This document shows, one piece after another, positions 7,265-17,165 of a stretch of 64,000 nucleotides of DNA; the first letter of the stretch is position 1, and every line of letters starts with the position of its first letter. Source of the stretch: Tardiphaga robiniae (GTDB lineage: Bacteria > Pseudomonadota > Alphaproteobacteria > Rhizobiales > Xanthobacteraceae). The notes under the pieces were generated by a model. That model was not told where the DNA came from and searched no databases. It was given only the letters and a program-made list of their open reading frames with translations. The position numbers and the translations under genes are program-made. Location: contig NZ_JABMCJ010000071.1 of assembly GCF_013359755.1 (NCBI RefSeq), positions 62,001 to 126,000 of the forward strand, written 5' to 3'.

Positions 7265-9127
7265 ATGCTTTCCATCACAGACATTTCGATCCGGATCGCC
7301 GGACGCCTGCTCATTGACGAGAGCACGGTACAGATTGCGCCGGGAGCCCGCGTGGGTTTCGTGGGCCGCAACGGCGTCGGTAAATCGACACTTTTTCACG
7401 CCATTCGCGGCGATCTGGCCACCGAAACCGGAAGTATTTCGATTCCGCCCCGCTGGCGTATCGGCAGCCTCGCCCAGGAGGCGCCGGACGGCCCCGAAAG
7501 CCTGATCTCCGTCGTCTTGAAAGCCGATCTCGAGCGCGACGCACTGCTGAAGGAAGCCGAGACCGCCTCCGATCCGGAGCGCATTTCCGACATCCAGACC
7601 CGCCTTGTCGATATCGATGCGCATTCCGCGCCCGCTCGCGCCGCAGCGATTCTGAGCGGCCTTGGCTTTTCGGCTGAAGCCCAGTTGCGCTCCTGTTCCG
7701 AATTCTCCGGCGGCTGGCGCATGCGCGTCGCGCTTGCGGCCACGTTGTTCTCGGCGCCGGACCTGTTGCTGCTGGACGAACCGACCAACTATCTCGATCT
7801 CGAAGGCACGCTGTGGCTTGAGGATCATCTCGCCAACTATCCGCGCACGGTCATCGTCATCAGCCATGACCGCGACCTGCTCGATACGTCGGTGAACGAG
7901 ATCCTGCATCTCGACCGTGGCAAGCTCGTGCATTATCGCGGGACTTACTCAAATTACGAAGAGTTCCGCGCCAACAAGGAGGCGCTCGACGCCAAGAACG
8001 TCAAGCGTCAGGAAGCCGAGCGCAAGCGGCTGCAGGACTTCGTCGATCGCTTCAAGGCCAAGGCCTCCAAGGCACGTCAGGCACAATCGCGCGTCAAGAT
8101 GCTTGAGCGCATGAAGCCAATCTCGGCGCTAGTAACGCAAGACGTGCGCGAGATCGTCTTCCCTGCGCCCGAAAAGATCCTGTCGCCGCCGATTCTCGCG
8201 GTGGACAATGTGTCGGTCGGCTATGAGCCCGGCAAGCCGGTCCTCAATCAGGTGACACTCCGCATCGATACCGAGGATCGCATTGCCCTGCTCGGCTCCA
8301 ACGGCAACGGCAAGTCGACGCTGGTCAAGCTGCTGGCGAACAAGCTGAAGCCATTTTCAGGATCGATCACGCGCGCCGACAAACTGTCGATTGCTTACTT
8401 TGCCCAGCATCAGCTCGACGAGCTGGTGATGGACAACTCGGTCTATGATCACGTGCGCAAGCTGATGCCCGACATGCCGGAATCGAAAATCCGCGCGCGT
8501 GCCGGCAATATCGGCTTTTCCGGCAAGGCCGCGGATACGATCGTAAAAAGCCTGTCCGGCGGCGAAAAGGCGCGGCTACTGCTGGGGCTCGCGACTTTCT
8601 ACGGTCCGAACATGATCATTTTGGACGAACCGACCAACCATCTCGATATCGACAGCCGCGCAGCGCTGGCCGAGGCGATCAACGAATTCCCCGGCGCAGT
8701 GATCATGGTCTCCCATGATCGCTATCTGATCGAGGCCTGCGCAGACCAGCTCTGGGTCGTGGCTGACCGCACCGTCACCAATTTCGACGGCGATCTCGAC
8801 GACTATCGCAAAGTCGTCATGCAAGCCCGCGGCATACGCACGCCGACACGCGATCGCGCAAACACGGACCGCGAAAAGCTGGCGAAGCCTAAAGAAAAGA
8901 AGGTCCCGCTCAAGCAGCAGGTCGCCGAAGCAGAATCCGAGATGGAGCGGATCACCGCCATCATCGCCAAGATCGATACTGCGCTCGCATTGCCTGACCT
9001 GTTCAAGAAAGATCCGAAGCAGGCCACGCAACTCACCAAAGCGCGCGCCGCTGCGGCGGACGCATTGCAACGCGCCGAAGAGCAATGGCTTAGCGCGAGT
9101 TCTCTGCATGAAGAAGCGAACGGCTGA
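7265..9127 (+). CDS. ABC-F family ATPase (Uup/YheS type)
   Basis: A 620-residue protein with two fused ABC ATPase domains and no membrane segment, as in ABC-F translation factors that act on the ribosome. Domain 1 has Walker A GRNGVGKST, signature SGGWRMR and Walker B LLLLDEPTNYLDL. The Arg/Lys-rich interdomain linker follows (about 230-300, KAKASKARQAQSRVKMLERM). Domain 2 has GSNGNGKST, LSGGEKARL and IILDEPTNHLD. The C-terminal 100 residues are charged and probably coiled-coil (KEKKVPLKQQVAEAESEMERI), similar to Uup. Both domains look active. Antibiotic protection is possible in the family, but nothing here points to it. Confidence 0.92.
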   Translation: MLSITDISIRIAGRLLIDESTVQIAPGARVGFVGRNGVGKSTLFHAIRGDLATETGSISIPPRWRIGSLAQEAPDGPESLISVVLKADLERDALLKEAETASDPERISDIQTRLVDIDAHSAPARAAAILSGLGFSAEAQLRSCSEFSGGWRMRVALAATLFSAPDLLLLDEPTNYLDLEGTLWLEDHLANYPRTVIVISHDRDLLDTSVNEILHLDRGKLVHYRGTYSNYEEFRANKEALDAKNVKRQEAERKRLQDFVDRFKAKASKARQAQSRVKMLERMKPISALVTQDVREIVFPAPEKILSPPILAVDNVSVGYEPGKPVLNQVTLRIDTEDRIALLGSNGNGKSTLVKLLANKLKPFSGSITRADKLSIAYFAQHQLDELVMDNSVYDHVRKLMPDMPESKIRARAGNIGFSGKAADTIVKSLSGGEKARLLLGLATFYGPNMIILDEPTNHLDIDSRAALAEAINEFPGAVIMVSHDRYLIEACADQLWVVADRTVTNFDGDLDDYRKVVMQARGIRTPTRDRANTDREKLAKPKEKKVPLKQQVAEAESEMERITAIIAKIDTALALPDLFKKDPKQATQLTKARAAAADALQRAEEQWLSASSLHEEANG

Positions 9128-9167
9128 AAACGCAGCGGTCGCTTACTTCGACATCATCACGAAAAGA

Positions 9168-9713
9168 TCAGGTCGCGGCGCGCTTCTTCGCCTTCGGACG
9201 CGCGGTCTTCGGCTGCTCAACTTCCGGACCGCGTTCGACCACGGTCAGACGACCGGCGGTAAACGTATAGATGCCAGCGCGCGGACCGCGCAGATAGGTC
9301 AGCACGGCAACGCGATCGCCGCGCGGGCTGGTCGATAGACTGACATTGTCGGGTGCGCCTGCACCACGCGCCACGTCGCATTCGGTATGGCCGAGCGCCA
9401 CGACGCCAGTTTGAACCGGCGCACCTGCGGTACCATCGGCAAGCGCGTTGGCATCACGCGGCGCCATGCCCGGGCACGCACCGTCCGCGCTGATGAGATC
9501 CTGCGGACTGACGGCCTGCTCAGGCGACAGCGGCGGCGTCTCAATCGAAACATTCTTGATGAACACGCGACCTGGCTTGGAGAACCAGTCGGCATCCTTT
9601 GACAGCAGGTCCGTGGAGAATGCGTCACCGCCCACGCCGGCGCAGCCAGCAAGCAATGGCGCAGCAAGCAGCAGCACGAGCAGACCGTTTCGATGAAGCT
9701 TTTCTTGTCGCAC
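9168..9713 (-). CDS. Putative lipoprotein
   Basis: An exported protein of unknown function. From the GTG at 9711-9713 the product begins with a lipoprotein signal peptide: basic VRQEKLHRNG, hydrophobic LLVLLLAAPL and lipobox LAGC. The mature part is about 155 residues with one Cys pair candidate (GACPG and HTECD) and ends in a Lys/Arg/Ala-rich tail. The frame stays open 105 nt further upstream with ATG codons, but those starts would bury the signal sequence, so the GTG is preferred. It is convergent with the ABC-F gene. Confidence 0.7.
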   Translation of the reverse strand: MRQEKLHRNGLLVLLLAAPLLAGCAGVGGDAFSTDLLSKDADWFSKPGRVFIKNVSIETPPLSPEQAVSPQDLISADGACPGMAPRDANALADGTAGAPVQTGVVALGHTECDVARGAGAPDNVSLSTSPRGDRVAVLTYLRGPRAGIYTFTAGRLTVVERGPEVEQPKTARPKAKKRAAT

Positions 9714-9845
9714 GATTACGCAACCCCAAGACAGGCGATAAGCGCCTGTAACATCATTCATTTGCGGCACCACCATGACACAGCGGCAGATACCGGTGAG
9801 GAAATCTACAATTATCATTAATTGCAGCAGATCGCCAATCGGCAG

Positions 9846-10298
9846 CTAATTCTTGCGCTGCCACCGGCCACGTTCATCGGTCTGCCAGTAAGTGGCCGTA
9901 AAGCCCCTCGCCTTACAATCAGTCCAGGCTGCTCGCGCTGCAGCGAGCGCATCGGAATCGTCACCGTTAAATACCAGCACCATGCGCTCATAGCCGTCGG
10001 CATCCGCCGGCACTGCTGCGCTGTCCACAAGGAACCGGACCTGGGCACGATTGGGATTCCCCTCTTCGATCGCGAGAATGATCGGCTGATCCGCAGCGTC
10101 CGCCACACGCCAGGTGGCGTGCGGCAGAAATGAATCATCACGATAGGTCCACAAATGCGCATCGAGCGCATCGGCGCGTTCTTCTGACGTGGATTGCACG
10201 ACGACACGCCAGCCGCGCTCGAGTGACTTCTCGAGCAGCGGCGGCAGCACGCTCTCCAGCGTCATGTTCTGCAGGTGATAGAACAGGACCTCGGTCAT
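9846..10298 (-). CDS. holC: DNA polymerase III chi subunit
   Basis: Chi links the clamp-loader complex to single-stranded-DNA-binding protein during replication. The 150-residue product begins TEVLFYHLQNMTLESVLPPLLEKSLERGW, typical of the family, followed by the DDSFLPH and RMVLVFNGDD segments. It lies 9 nt after pepA on the same strand. The pepA-holC pairing is conserved in proteobacteria and supports the call. Confidence 0.93.
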   Translation of the reverse strand: MTEVLFYHLQNMTLESVLPPLLEKSLERGWRVVVQSTSEERADALDAHLWTYRDDSFLPHATWRVADAADQPIILAIEEGNPNRAQVRFLVDSAAVPADADGYERMVLVFNGDDSDALAAARAAWTDCKARGFTATYWQTDERGRWQRKN

Positions 10299-10307
10299 CG
10301 TGTCGGA

Positions 10308-11810
10308 CTACTTCTTCGCCTCGTAATAGTCGGCCACAAGCCGATCCAGCAGCCGCACGCCGTAACCCGAGCCCCAGCTCTGATTGATCTCTGTCTTCGG
10401 CGCGCCCATGGCGGTGCCGGCGATATCGAGATGCGCCCACGGCGTATCGTCGACGAAACGCTGCAGGAACTGCGCCGCAGTGATCGAGCCGCCATTGCGC
10501 GTGCCGGTGTTCTTCATGTCGGCGAATTGCGAGTCGATCTGCTTGTCGTATTCCGGACCGAGCGGCATCCGCCAGACACGTTCGCCGGTGGTCTGTCCCA
10601 CGGTGGACAGACGCTCTGCGAGTTCATCATTGTTGGAGAACATGCCAGCATATTCGGTACCGAGCGCGACCATGATCGCACCGGTAAGCGTCGCCAGATC
10701 GACCATGAATTTTGGCTTGAACTTCTTCGCCACATACCAGAGCACATCGGCCAGTACGAGGCGACCTTCAGCGTCGGTGTTGATGATTTCGATGGTCTGA
10801 CCGGACATCGACGTCACGATGTCGCCCGGACGCTGCGCGTTGCCATCCGGCATGTTTTCGACGATGCCGATGGCGCCGACCACATTGACCTTGGCCTTGC
10901 GGCCCGCGAGTGCATGCATCAGGCCAACGACGCAGGCTGCGCCGCCCATATCGCCCTTCATGTCTTCCATGCTGCCGGCCGGCTTGATGGAGATGCCACC
11001 GGTATCGAAGGTGACGCCCTTGCCGATGAAGGCGACGGGCTGCTCGCCCTTCTTGCCACCGTTCCAGCGCATCACCACCATGCGGCCGGGACGCACAGAT
11101 CCCTGGGACACGCCGAGCAGCGCGCCCATACCAAGCTTGGTCATTGCCTTGACATCGAGCACTTCGACCGTGACGCCGAGCTTCTTTAACTCACCGGCGC
11201 GTCGCGCGAATTCAGCGGGAAACAGCACATTCGGCGGCTCATTTACGAGCTCGCGGGCCAGCACGACGCCGTTCACGATATGATTGCCCGGTACAAAGGC
11301 CCTCTTGGCTGCGGCGACGTCACCGACGGCCAACGAAACCGCGACGCTGCCGGGCGTCTCGTCGGCATCCTTCTTCTTGGTTTTGTAACGATCGAATTTG
11401 TAAGCGCGCAGCAATACACCGGAGGCGACCGATGCCGCCTGCTCCGGCGTCATGGCCCCCGAAGCGAGTTCGGCGATCACGGTCACTGCATCACTGCCAC
11501 CGCCGACCTTGCCGGCGAGCACGCCGCCAAATTTCAGCAGATCGGTCTCCTTCAGATCGGCCGGCTTGCCGGTGCCGATCACGATGAGACGCGACGCCTT
11601 GATGCCGTCCGGGGCCAGGATGTCGAGCGTCGATGCACTCTTGCCCTTGAACTTGCTGGTTGTAGCCGCGCGCTTCACAGTTGCTGCGGCGTCCCCGAGA
11701 GCCTTGGTCGCGGCAGGACCGAATTTCAGCGTTTCGTCGCAGAACACCACAAGAGCACCGCGCGCAGCAGTGGCAAACGGGACGAAGCCGACCTTGACGG
11801 CGTCGGACAT
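10308..11810 (-). CDS. pepA: Leucyl (cytosol) aminopeptidase, M17 family
   Basis: A 500-residue metallo-aminopeptidase that releases N-terminal residues from peptides in the cytoplasm; some homologues also bind DNA. The catalytic C-terminal half shows the metal-binding and catalytic residues in [18 protein letters not shown] and [13 protein letters not shown] take the ATG at 11808-11810, which has a strong GGAGGA 8 nt upstream; the frame is open about 300 nt further but that part does not look like the family. It forms an operon with holC and is divergent from lptF. Confidence 0.95.
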   Translation of the reverse strand: MSDAVKVGFVPFATAARGALVVFCDETLKFGPAATKALGDAAATVKRAATTSKFKGKSASTLDILAPDGIKASRLIVIGTGKPADLKETDLLKFGGVLAGKVGGGSDAVTVIAELASGAMTPEQAASVASGVLLRAYKFDRYKTKKKDADETPGSVAVSLAVGDVAAAKRAFVPGNHIVNGVVLARELVNEPPNVLFPAEFARRAGELKKLGVTVEVLDVKAMTKLGMGALLGVSQGSVRPGRMVVMRWNGGKKGEQPVAFIGKGVTFDTGGISIKPAGSMEDMKGDMGGAACVVGLMHALAGRKAKVNVVGAIGIVENMPDGNAQRPGDIVTSMSGQTIEIINTDAEGRLVLADVLWYVAKKFKPKFMVDLATLTGAIMVALGTEYAGMFSNNDELAERLSTVGQTTGERVWRMPLGPEYDKQIDSQFADMKNTGTRNGGSITAAQFLQRFVDDTPWAHLDIAGTAMGAPKTEINQSWGSGYGVRLLDRLVADYYEAKK

Positions 11811-12309
11811 GGCAAATTCCTCCAGAAGATCAGGGCTGTCGCAGGGGTCGGCGCGGAATCCGGTCAGTGCGGCGGGGTTCAAGTGTTTTGTTGTCGTCGC
11901 AGCGTGAACCGTCAAGACAGGTTCTGACCGAAACCGCCAAGGATCGATAGTTTCTTGTCCCCGAGGGAAACCAAACCGCCCGTAACCCACGATTCGGGCA
12001 TTGCCTGTGTCCGAATGTGTCGACTCTGGCCTTAGGTGACGGTCTTGCCAACGAATAGGCCCCACCGACGGATCCGCCCCCTCGTCGCCACGCGGGTTGC
12101 GAAGCATTTCAGTGGCCCAAGGGACACATCAGGCACATAATTAACCATATCTTGAGCGAGCCATCCCCCGGCCATTTTGTTGACCAATCAAAGGGATGCT
12201 AAGTGAGATGATGGGCTTGTGAAGGTCGCGGCATGTCCTTTTGGGGGTCCCCTCGTGGGATTGGACATGCCGGCGGCTTTAACGGCCGGAATGGGGATTG
12301 ATCGGACCG
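11811..12309. other. Divergent promoter region between pepA and lptF
   Basis: About 500 bp with no supported gene. It must carry the promoters for pepA (leftward) and the lptF operon (rightward). A TTAACCAT at 12141-12148 resembles a CtrA half-site, but the second half is not evident. Frames that run through here are read-through extensions of pepA or lptF. Confidence 0.45.
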
Positions 12310-13479
12310 ATGGGGTCTATCGACAGGTATATTTTCCGCACGACGCTAGCTTCGTTTGCGGTGGTTCTGGTCAGCCTGACGGGCGTGATCTGGATCACGC
12401 AAGCGTTGCGCGGAATCGACCTGATGACGAGCCAGGGTCAGACCATTCTGACCTTCCTCGGCGTCACCAGCCTGGCGATTCCTGTTCTCGTGCTGATCAT
12501 TGCTCCAATCGCCCTGATGATCGCGGTGTCCCACACCCTGACCAAGCTCGCGACCGACTCCGAAATCATCGTGATGAATGCCGCCGGCCTGTCGCCGCGA
12601 CGGCTGTTTCGTCCCTTCCTGTTCGCGACAATGGTCGTATCGTTGCTCGTGGCATTCATTGGCTCATATCTGGCACCGGATGGTATGCGCCGGCTGAAGC
12701 GCTGGGACGCCGAGATCACGGCCGACGTTCTGGCGAATATCCTGCAGCCAGGCCGCTTCGCTCAGCTCGATCAGAACCTGACTATCCGCGTCCGGGAGCG
12801 TCAGCCCGGCGGATTACTGGTCGGGATTTTTGTTGATGATCGTCGCGATCCCAAAGAGCGCGTCACCATCATTGCCGACCATGGCACGGTGCTGAAGAAC
12901 AAGGATGGTTCGTTCCTGATTCTGGAAGACGGCAATCTGCAGCGCTTTGAGACGGGTAAGACCGACCCCGCCATGGTGGCGTTCGGCCGCTATGCTTTCG
13001 ATATGTCGAAATTCTCCAATCGCAGCCAGGACGTCACCTACGGAATTCGCGAACGGTATCTCTGGGAATTGATGGTGCCGCCCGTGGATGACCCGCTTTA
13101 CAAGCAGGTCCCGCGGCAGTTTAGCGCCGAGATGCACGACCGCTTGATGGCGCCGATCTATCCGCTGGCCTTTGCCGCCTTGACCTTTGCATTCCTGGGC
13201 TCGCCACGGACCACGCGGCAAAGCCGCAACTTCTCGATGGGCAGCGCGATTGCCGCGGTGTTCGGCCTGCGCATGGCGGGCTTTGCTTGCTCCGTCGTGG
13301 CAGCGAAATCGGACTTCGCCGCACCGCTTCAATATGCCTTGCTGGCGACAGCGATCGGCGTCAGCTTCTGGATCATCTCAGCCGGGATTGTGGTGGAACC
13401 GCCGGCCAAGCTGGTGGAAGCAATCAACAGATCCAACGAGCGGTTGTTGCGCCTCTTCCGACGGCCAGCCGCCGCATGA
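12310..13479 (+). CDS. lptF: LPS export ABC transporter permease LptF
   Basis: One of two permeases of the LptB2FG complex, which extracts LPS from the inner membrane and passes it to LptC. The 389-residue protein starts MGSIDRYIFR, has three N-terminal membrane helices with the coupling motif SEIIVMNAAGLSP, a periplasmic beta-jellyroll (about 120-260) and three C-terminal helices. An upstream TTG start (4 codons earlier) is possible, but the ATG is more family-like. It is the first gene of a coupled run; its stop overlaps the lptG start. Confidence 0.95.
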   Translation: MGSIDRYIFRTTLASFAVVLVSLTGVIWITQALRGIDLMTSQGQTILTFLGVTSLAIPVLVLIIAPIALMIAVSHTLTKLATDSEIIVMNAAGLSPRRLFRPFLFATMVVSLLVAFIGSYLAPDGMRRLKRWDAEITADVLANILQPGRFAQLDQNLTIRVRERQPGGLLVGIFVDDRRDPKERVTIIADHGTVLKNKDGSFLILEDGNLQRFETGKTDPAMVAFGRYAFDMSKFSNRSQDVTYGIRERYLWELMVPPVDDPLYKQVPRQFSAEMHDRLMAPIYPLAFAALTFAFLGSPRTTRQSRNFSMGSAIAAVFGLRMAGFACSVVAAKSDFAAPLQYALLATAIGVSFWIISAGIVVEPPAKLVEAINRSNERLLRLFRRPAAA

Positions 13480-14573
13480 GCATGATCACCAACACCATCG
13501 GCAGGTATTTCGCGGGTCGCTTCCTGGTGGCAGCCTTGGGCGTGTTCACCAGTATCTTCATGCTGCTGGTGCTGGTCGACTACATCGAGATGGTCAGGCG
13601 CACCTCCGGGCTGGCCTCGGCCTCCGCTCTGATGGTGGCGCAGACGTCGCTGTACCGGGTGCCCCAGTTGCTCGAGAAGATGATGCCGTTTTGCATCCTG
13701 ATCGGCGCCATGACCTGTTATCTCGCGCTGTCGCGGCGGCTCGAACTGGTGGTCGCCCGCGCCGCCGGCGTCTCGGCCTGGCAGTTTATTTCCCCTGCAC
13801 TGGCCAGCGCTCTCATTCTGGGCGTGCTGGCTACTGTGGGCTACAATCCCCTGTCGGCCAACCTGCGCGAGGAATCGAAGCGGATGGAGGCCCAGATGTT
13901 CGGCGATGCGCCGGGCGGCGGCGTCCAGGACGCCTCCGGCTTCTGGATCAACCAGGTCAACCGCGAGGGCCAATCCATCATCAATGCCGCCCGCAGCGAG
14001 CAGCAGGGCGTCCGCCTGACCGGCCTGACCGTGTTCCGGTTCGACACCGAATCCCAGTTCAAGGAACGGATCGAAGCTCGCGAGGCATCGCTGGAGCCCG
14101 GCCGCTGGTTGTTCAAAGGGGTGCGACGCTACACCCTCGATTCGCCCGTGGTTGAGCAGGACAGCATGTACCTGGCCACGACCCTGACCCCGCTGCAGGT
14201 CAGAAACAGTTTTTCGACCCCCGAAACAGTGTCATTTTGGCAACTTCCTTCGTATATCAAATCCTCAGAGAGTTCGGGTTTCGCGACGGCGGGGTATCGC
14301 TTGCAGTATCATAAGCTTATCGCACAGCCGTTTTTGCTGGTTGCGATGGTGATGCTGGCTGCTTCCGTGAGCCTGAGGTTCTTTCGGATGGGCGGTGTCC
14401 AGAAGATGGTTTTGAGTGGCGTGGGCGCAGGCTTTCTGCTCTACGTCCTGTCGAAAGTTACGGAAGATTTGAGCAAGGCTGAGTTGATGCATCCGATTGC
14501 TGCGGCGTGGCTGCCTGTGTGTGTGGGCGGCCTCACCGGCTTTTTGGCCTTGTTGTACCAGGAGGACGGATAG
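13476..14573 (+). CDS. lptG: LPS export ABC transporter permease LptG
   Basis: Partner permease of LptF in LptB2FG. The 365-residue product starts at an ATGA overlap with the lptF stop, so translation is probably coupled. It shows helices at both ends, the cytoplasmic coupling segment RRLELVVARAAGVS, and a periplasmic domain (about 110-260) with SGFWINQ. The C-terminal helices include FRMGGVQKMVLSGVGAGF, typical of LptG. The stop codon shares one base with the lptD GTG start. Confidence 0.95.
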   Translation: MSMITNTIGRYFAGRFLVAALGVFTSIFMLLVLVDYIEMVRRTSGLASASALMVAQTSLYRVPQLLEKMMPFCILIGAMTCYLALSRRLELVVARAAGVSAWQFISPALASALILGVLATVGYNPLSANLREESKRMEAQMFGDAPGGGVQDASGFWINQVNREGQSIINAARSEQQGVRLTGLTVFRFDTESQFKERIEAREASLEPGRWLFKGVRRYTLDSPVVEQDSMYLATTLTPLQVRNSFSTPETVSFWQLPSYIKSSESSGFATAGYRLQYHKLIAQPFLLVAMVMLAASVSLRFFRMGGVQKMVLSGVGAGFLLYVLSKVTEDLSKAELMHPIAAAWLPVCVGGLTGFLALLYQEDG

Positions 14574-17074
14574 TGGCTGTGTTTGCCGCCCTCCGTGAGC
14601 AGGCATTTGATTGGAAGCTGCGCATGACCGTGCGCGGTGACCGTTTCTGCACGTCTGGCGTACTGGCCCCGGTGCTCGCAACCGTTTTGGGTCTGGCGGC
14701 TGCATTTGGCGTCGCGGCGACGACCCCGGCGGCTGCCCAGAGTTTCACTTACAATCGCCCCGCCACCCGGCCGAAGCCGCCGCCTGCCGCCCAGACCGGG
14801 CAGATGCTGGTCCAGGCGACCGAGGTCAATTACGACTATAACAACTCGCGCGTCGCCGCAGTCGGCAGCGTGCAGATGTATTACAACGGTACGTCCGTCG
14901 AAGCCGACAAGGTCATCTACGACCAGAAGACCAAGCGCCTGCACGCCGAAGGCAATGTCCGCATGACGGACGCCGACGGCAAGATCACCTATGCTAACCT
15001 GCTCGATCTCAGCGACGACTACCGCGACGGTTTCGTGGATTCGCTGCGCGTCGATACGGCCGATGCGACGCGCATGGCCGCGACACGCGCCGAGCGCACC
15101 GCCGGCAACTACACCGTGTTCCAGAACGGTGTCTACACGGCCTGCGCCGCCTGTAAGGAAGATCCGAAGAAGCCGCCGCTGTGGCAGGTCAAGGGTGCCC
15201 GTGTCATCCACGACCAGACCGAAAAGATGATGTATTTCGAGGACGCCCGGATCGAGTTCTTCGGCGTGCCCCTCGCCTATATCCCGTATTTTTCGACGCC
15301 CGATCCGACGGTGAAGCGCAAGACCGGCTTCCTGATGCCGTCGCCCTCGCAGAACACCAATTACGGTTTCGGTGTCGAAACCCCATTCTATTGGGCGATC
15401 GCTCCCGACTACGACGCGACGATTTCGCCGCGCTACATGACCAAACAGGGCCTGTTGCTCCAGGGTGAATTCCGCCAACGCCTGATGGATGGTGCGTACC
15501 AGATCCGTGCCTACGGCATCAATCAACAGGATCCGAATGCCTATGCTGGTCAGGTCGGCCAGAAGGATTGGCGCGGCGGCGTGGAGTCCAAAGGCCAGTT
15601 CGCGCTGAACGACAAATGGGTCTGGGGCTGGGATGCGGTCGCACTGAGCGACTACAATTTCCTGCAGGATTACCGGCTGTCGATGTACCGGGACCCCTAT
15701 GCCTCGTTCCTGAACCTGCAGACGGAAGCCGTTTCGCAGCTCTATCTGACGGGCGTCGGCAAGCGCAGCTTCTTCGATGCGCGCACAATCTACTACCTGA
15801 GCTTCTCCGGCAGCCAGAGCCAGGTCCCGGTCATCCATCCGGTGATCGATTACAACAACGTCCTGAACCAGAACATTCTCGGCGGCGAGTTCAGCTACAA
15901 GTTCAACATGACCAGCCTGAGCCGTGATCAGGCAGCGTTCACTGCAATCAATAGTAAGATTGATCCACTGACCGGCTTGAGCCCTTGCAATATTCTCTCG
16001 GCGGACACGGCCTCACGGACGCCAACAAACTGCCTGATGAACGGCATTCCCGGCACCTATACCCGCGTTACCGGCGAAGCACAGTGGCGCCGTTCCTATA
16101 CGGACTCGTTCGGCCAGATCTTCACGCCGTTCGCGATCCTGCGCGTCGATGCGATCGATGCCTCGATCTCAAACCAGCCCGGCGTGTCCAACTTCCTGCC
16201 GACCGGTGACACGACAGCGCTGCGGGTGATGCCGACCGTAGGCGTCGAATATCGCTATCCGTTCATCAACGTTCAGCCGTGGGGCACCACGACACTCGAA
16301 CCCATCGCTCAGGTGATCATTCGTCCGAACGAAACCTACGCCGGTAAGTTGCCGAACGAAGACGCGCAGAGCATGAGCTTCGACGCGAGCAATCTGTTCA
16401 GCGTCAACAAGTTCTCCGGTTACGACCGTGTCGAAGGCGGTGGTCGCGCCAACGTCGGCGTGCAGGCTACCACACAGTTTGATCGTGGCGGTTCCGTCAA
16501 AGTCCTGTTCGGTCAGTCCTATCAACTTTTCGGCCTGAACTCGTTCGCAGTCGCCGATACGACCAACACCGGCGTCAACTCAGGACTGGCCACCTCGCGG
16601 TCAGACTACGTCGCCAGCCTCGCCTATTCGCCGAACCGCACTTATACGGTCAGTACCCGTGCTCGCATCGACGAAGCAACCGGCAACATCTCGCGCTTTG
16701 AGGCGGAGGGTCGCGCGAGCTTCGACCGCTGGTCGGTCAGCCTGATGTATGGCAACTATGCACCGCAGGCGGAATTGGGCTACCTCACTCGCCGCGAAGG
16801 CCTCCTCGGCACCGGTTCGATCAAACTGGCATCGAACTGGGTGGTCACCGGTGGCGCGCGCTGGGACCTTGAGGCCAACAAGATCAACCAGTACACGGTC
16901 GGTGCCGGCTATGTGGACGATTGTTTCGTGCTCGGCGTCAATTATGTCACGTCCTACAACTACGTGAGTAACCTGAGCACGCCGCCCGTTCTGAGCCATA
17001 CATTCATGTTCCAGATTGGCCTGCGGACAATTGGCAATACCACGTCTGCGAGCGGAACCGGCGGCACTTACTAG
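14573..17074 (+). CDS. lptD: LPS assembly outer-membrane protein LptD
   Basis: Forms the outer-membrane barrel that, with LptE, inserts LPS in the outer leaflet. The 833-residue protein has an N-terminal signal region (GVAATTPAAAQS), an LptA-like jellyroll (about 80-200; VNYDYNN, VYDQKTKRL-like strands, HAEGNVRMTDADGK) and a long C-terminal barrel of aromatic strands. It contains Cys pairs including TACAACKE. AGGAGG precedes the GTG start by 8 nt, and this GTG overlaps the lptG stop; an internal ATG at 14624 would also give a signal peptide. Position between lptG and surA matches other alphaproteobacteria. Confidence 0.95.
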   Translation: MAVFAALREQAFDWKLRMTVRGDRFCTSGVLAPVLATVLGLAAAFGVAATTPAAAQSFTYNRPATRPKPPPAAQTGQMLVQATEVNYDYNNSRVAAVGSVQMYYNGTSVEADKVIYDQKTKRLHAEGNVRMTDADGKITYANLLDLSDDYRDGFVDSLRVDTADATRMAATRAERTAGNYTVFQNGVYTACAACKEDPKKPPLWQVKGARVIHDQTEKMMYFEDARIEFFGVPLAYIPYFSTPDPTVKRKTGFLMPSPSQNTNYGFGVETPFYWAIAPDYDATISPRYMTKQGLLLQGEFRQRLMDGAYQIRAYGINQQDPNAYAGQVGQKDWRGGVESKGQFALNDKWVWGWDAVALSDYNFLQDYRLSMYRDPYASFLNLQTEAVSQLYLTGVGKRSFFDARTIYYLSFSGSQSQVPVIHPVIDYNNVLNQNILGGEFSYKFNMTSLSRDQAAFTAINSKIDPLTGLSPCNILSADTASRTPTNCLMNGIPGTYTRVTGEAQWRRSYTDSFGQIFTPFAILRVDAIDASISNQPGVSNFLPTGDTTALRVMPTVGVEYRYPFINVQPWGTTTLEPIAQVIIRPNETYAGKLPNEDAQSMSFDASNLFSVNKFSGYDRVEGGGRANVGVQATTQFDRGGSVKVLFGQSYQLFGLNSFAVADTTNTGVNSGLATSRSDYVASLAYSPNRTYTVSTRARIDEATGNISRFEAEGRASFDRWSVSLMYGNYAPQAELGYLTRREGLLGTGSIKLASNWVVTGGARWDLEANKINQYTVGAGYVDDCFVLGVNYVTSYNYVSNLSTPPVLSHTFMFQIGLRTIGNTTSASGTGGTY

Positions 17075-17165
17075 TATCGGTCGTTTGTGCCGTGAAATCT
17101 CCGTTTTCCGTCGCGATGTATGCGAATTCTGCTTTCAAGAGAGCTTTGACACCGCGGTTTTGACA

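Noticed and set aside
7019-7933. 304-codon minus-strand frame opposite the ABC-F gene
   Set aside because: Antisense shadow of a GC-rich ATPase gene; Walker motifs are on the plus strand.
12141-12148. CtrA-type TTAACCAT before lptF
   Set aside because: Only one half-site, expected by chance in this length of alphaproteobacterial DNA.
14441-15838. 465-codon minus-strand frame opposite lptG/lptD
   Set aside because: Low-quality composition and no ribosome site; lptD on the plus strand is certain.
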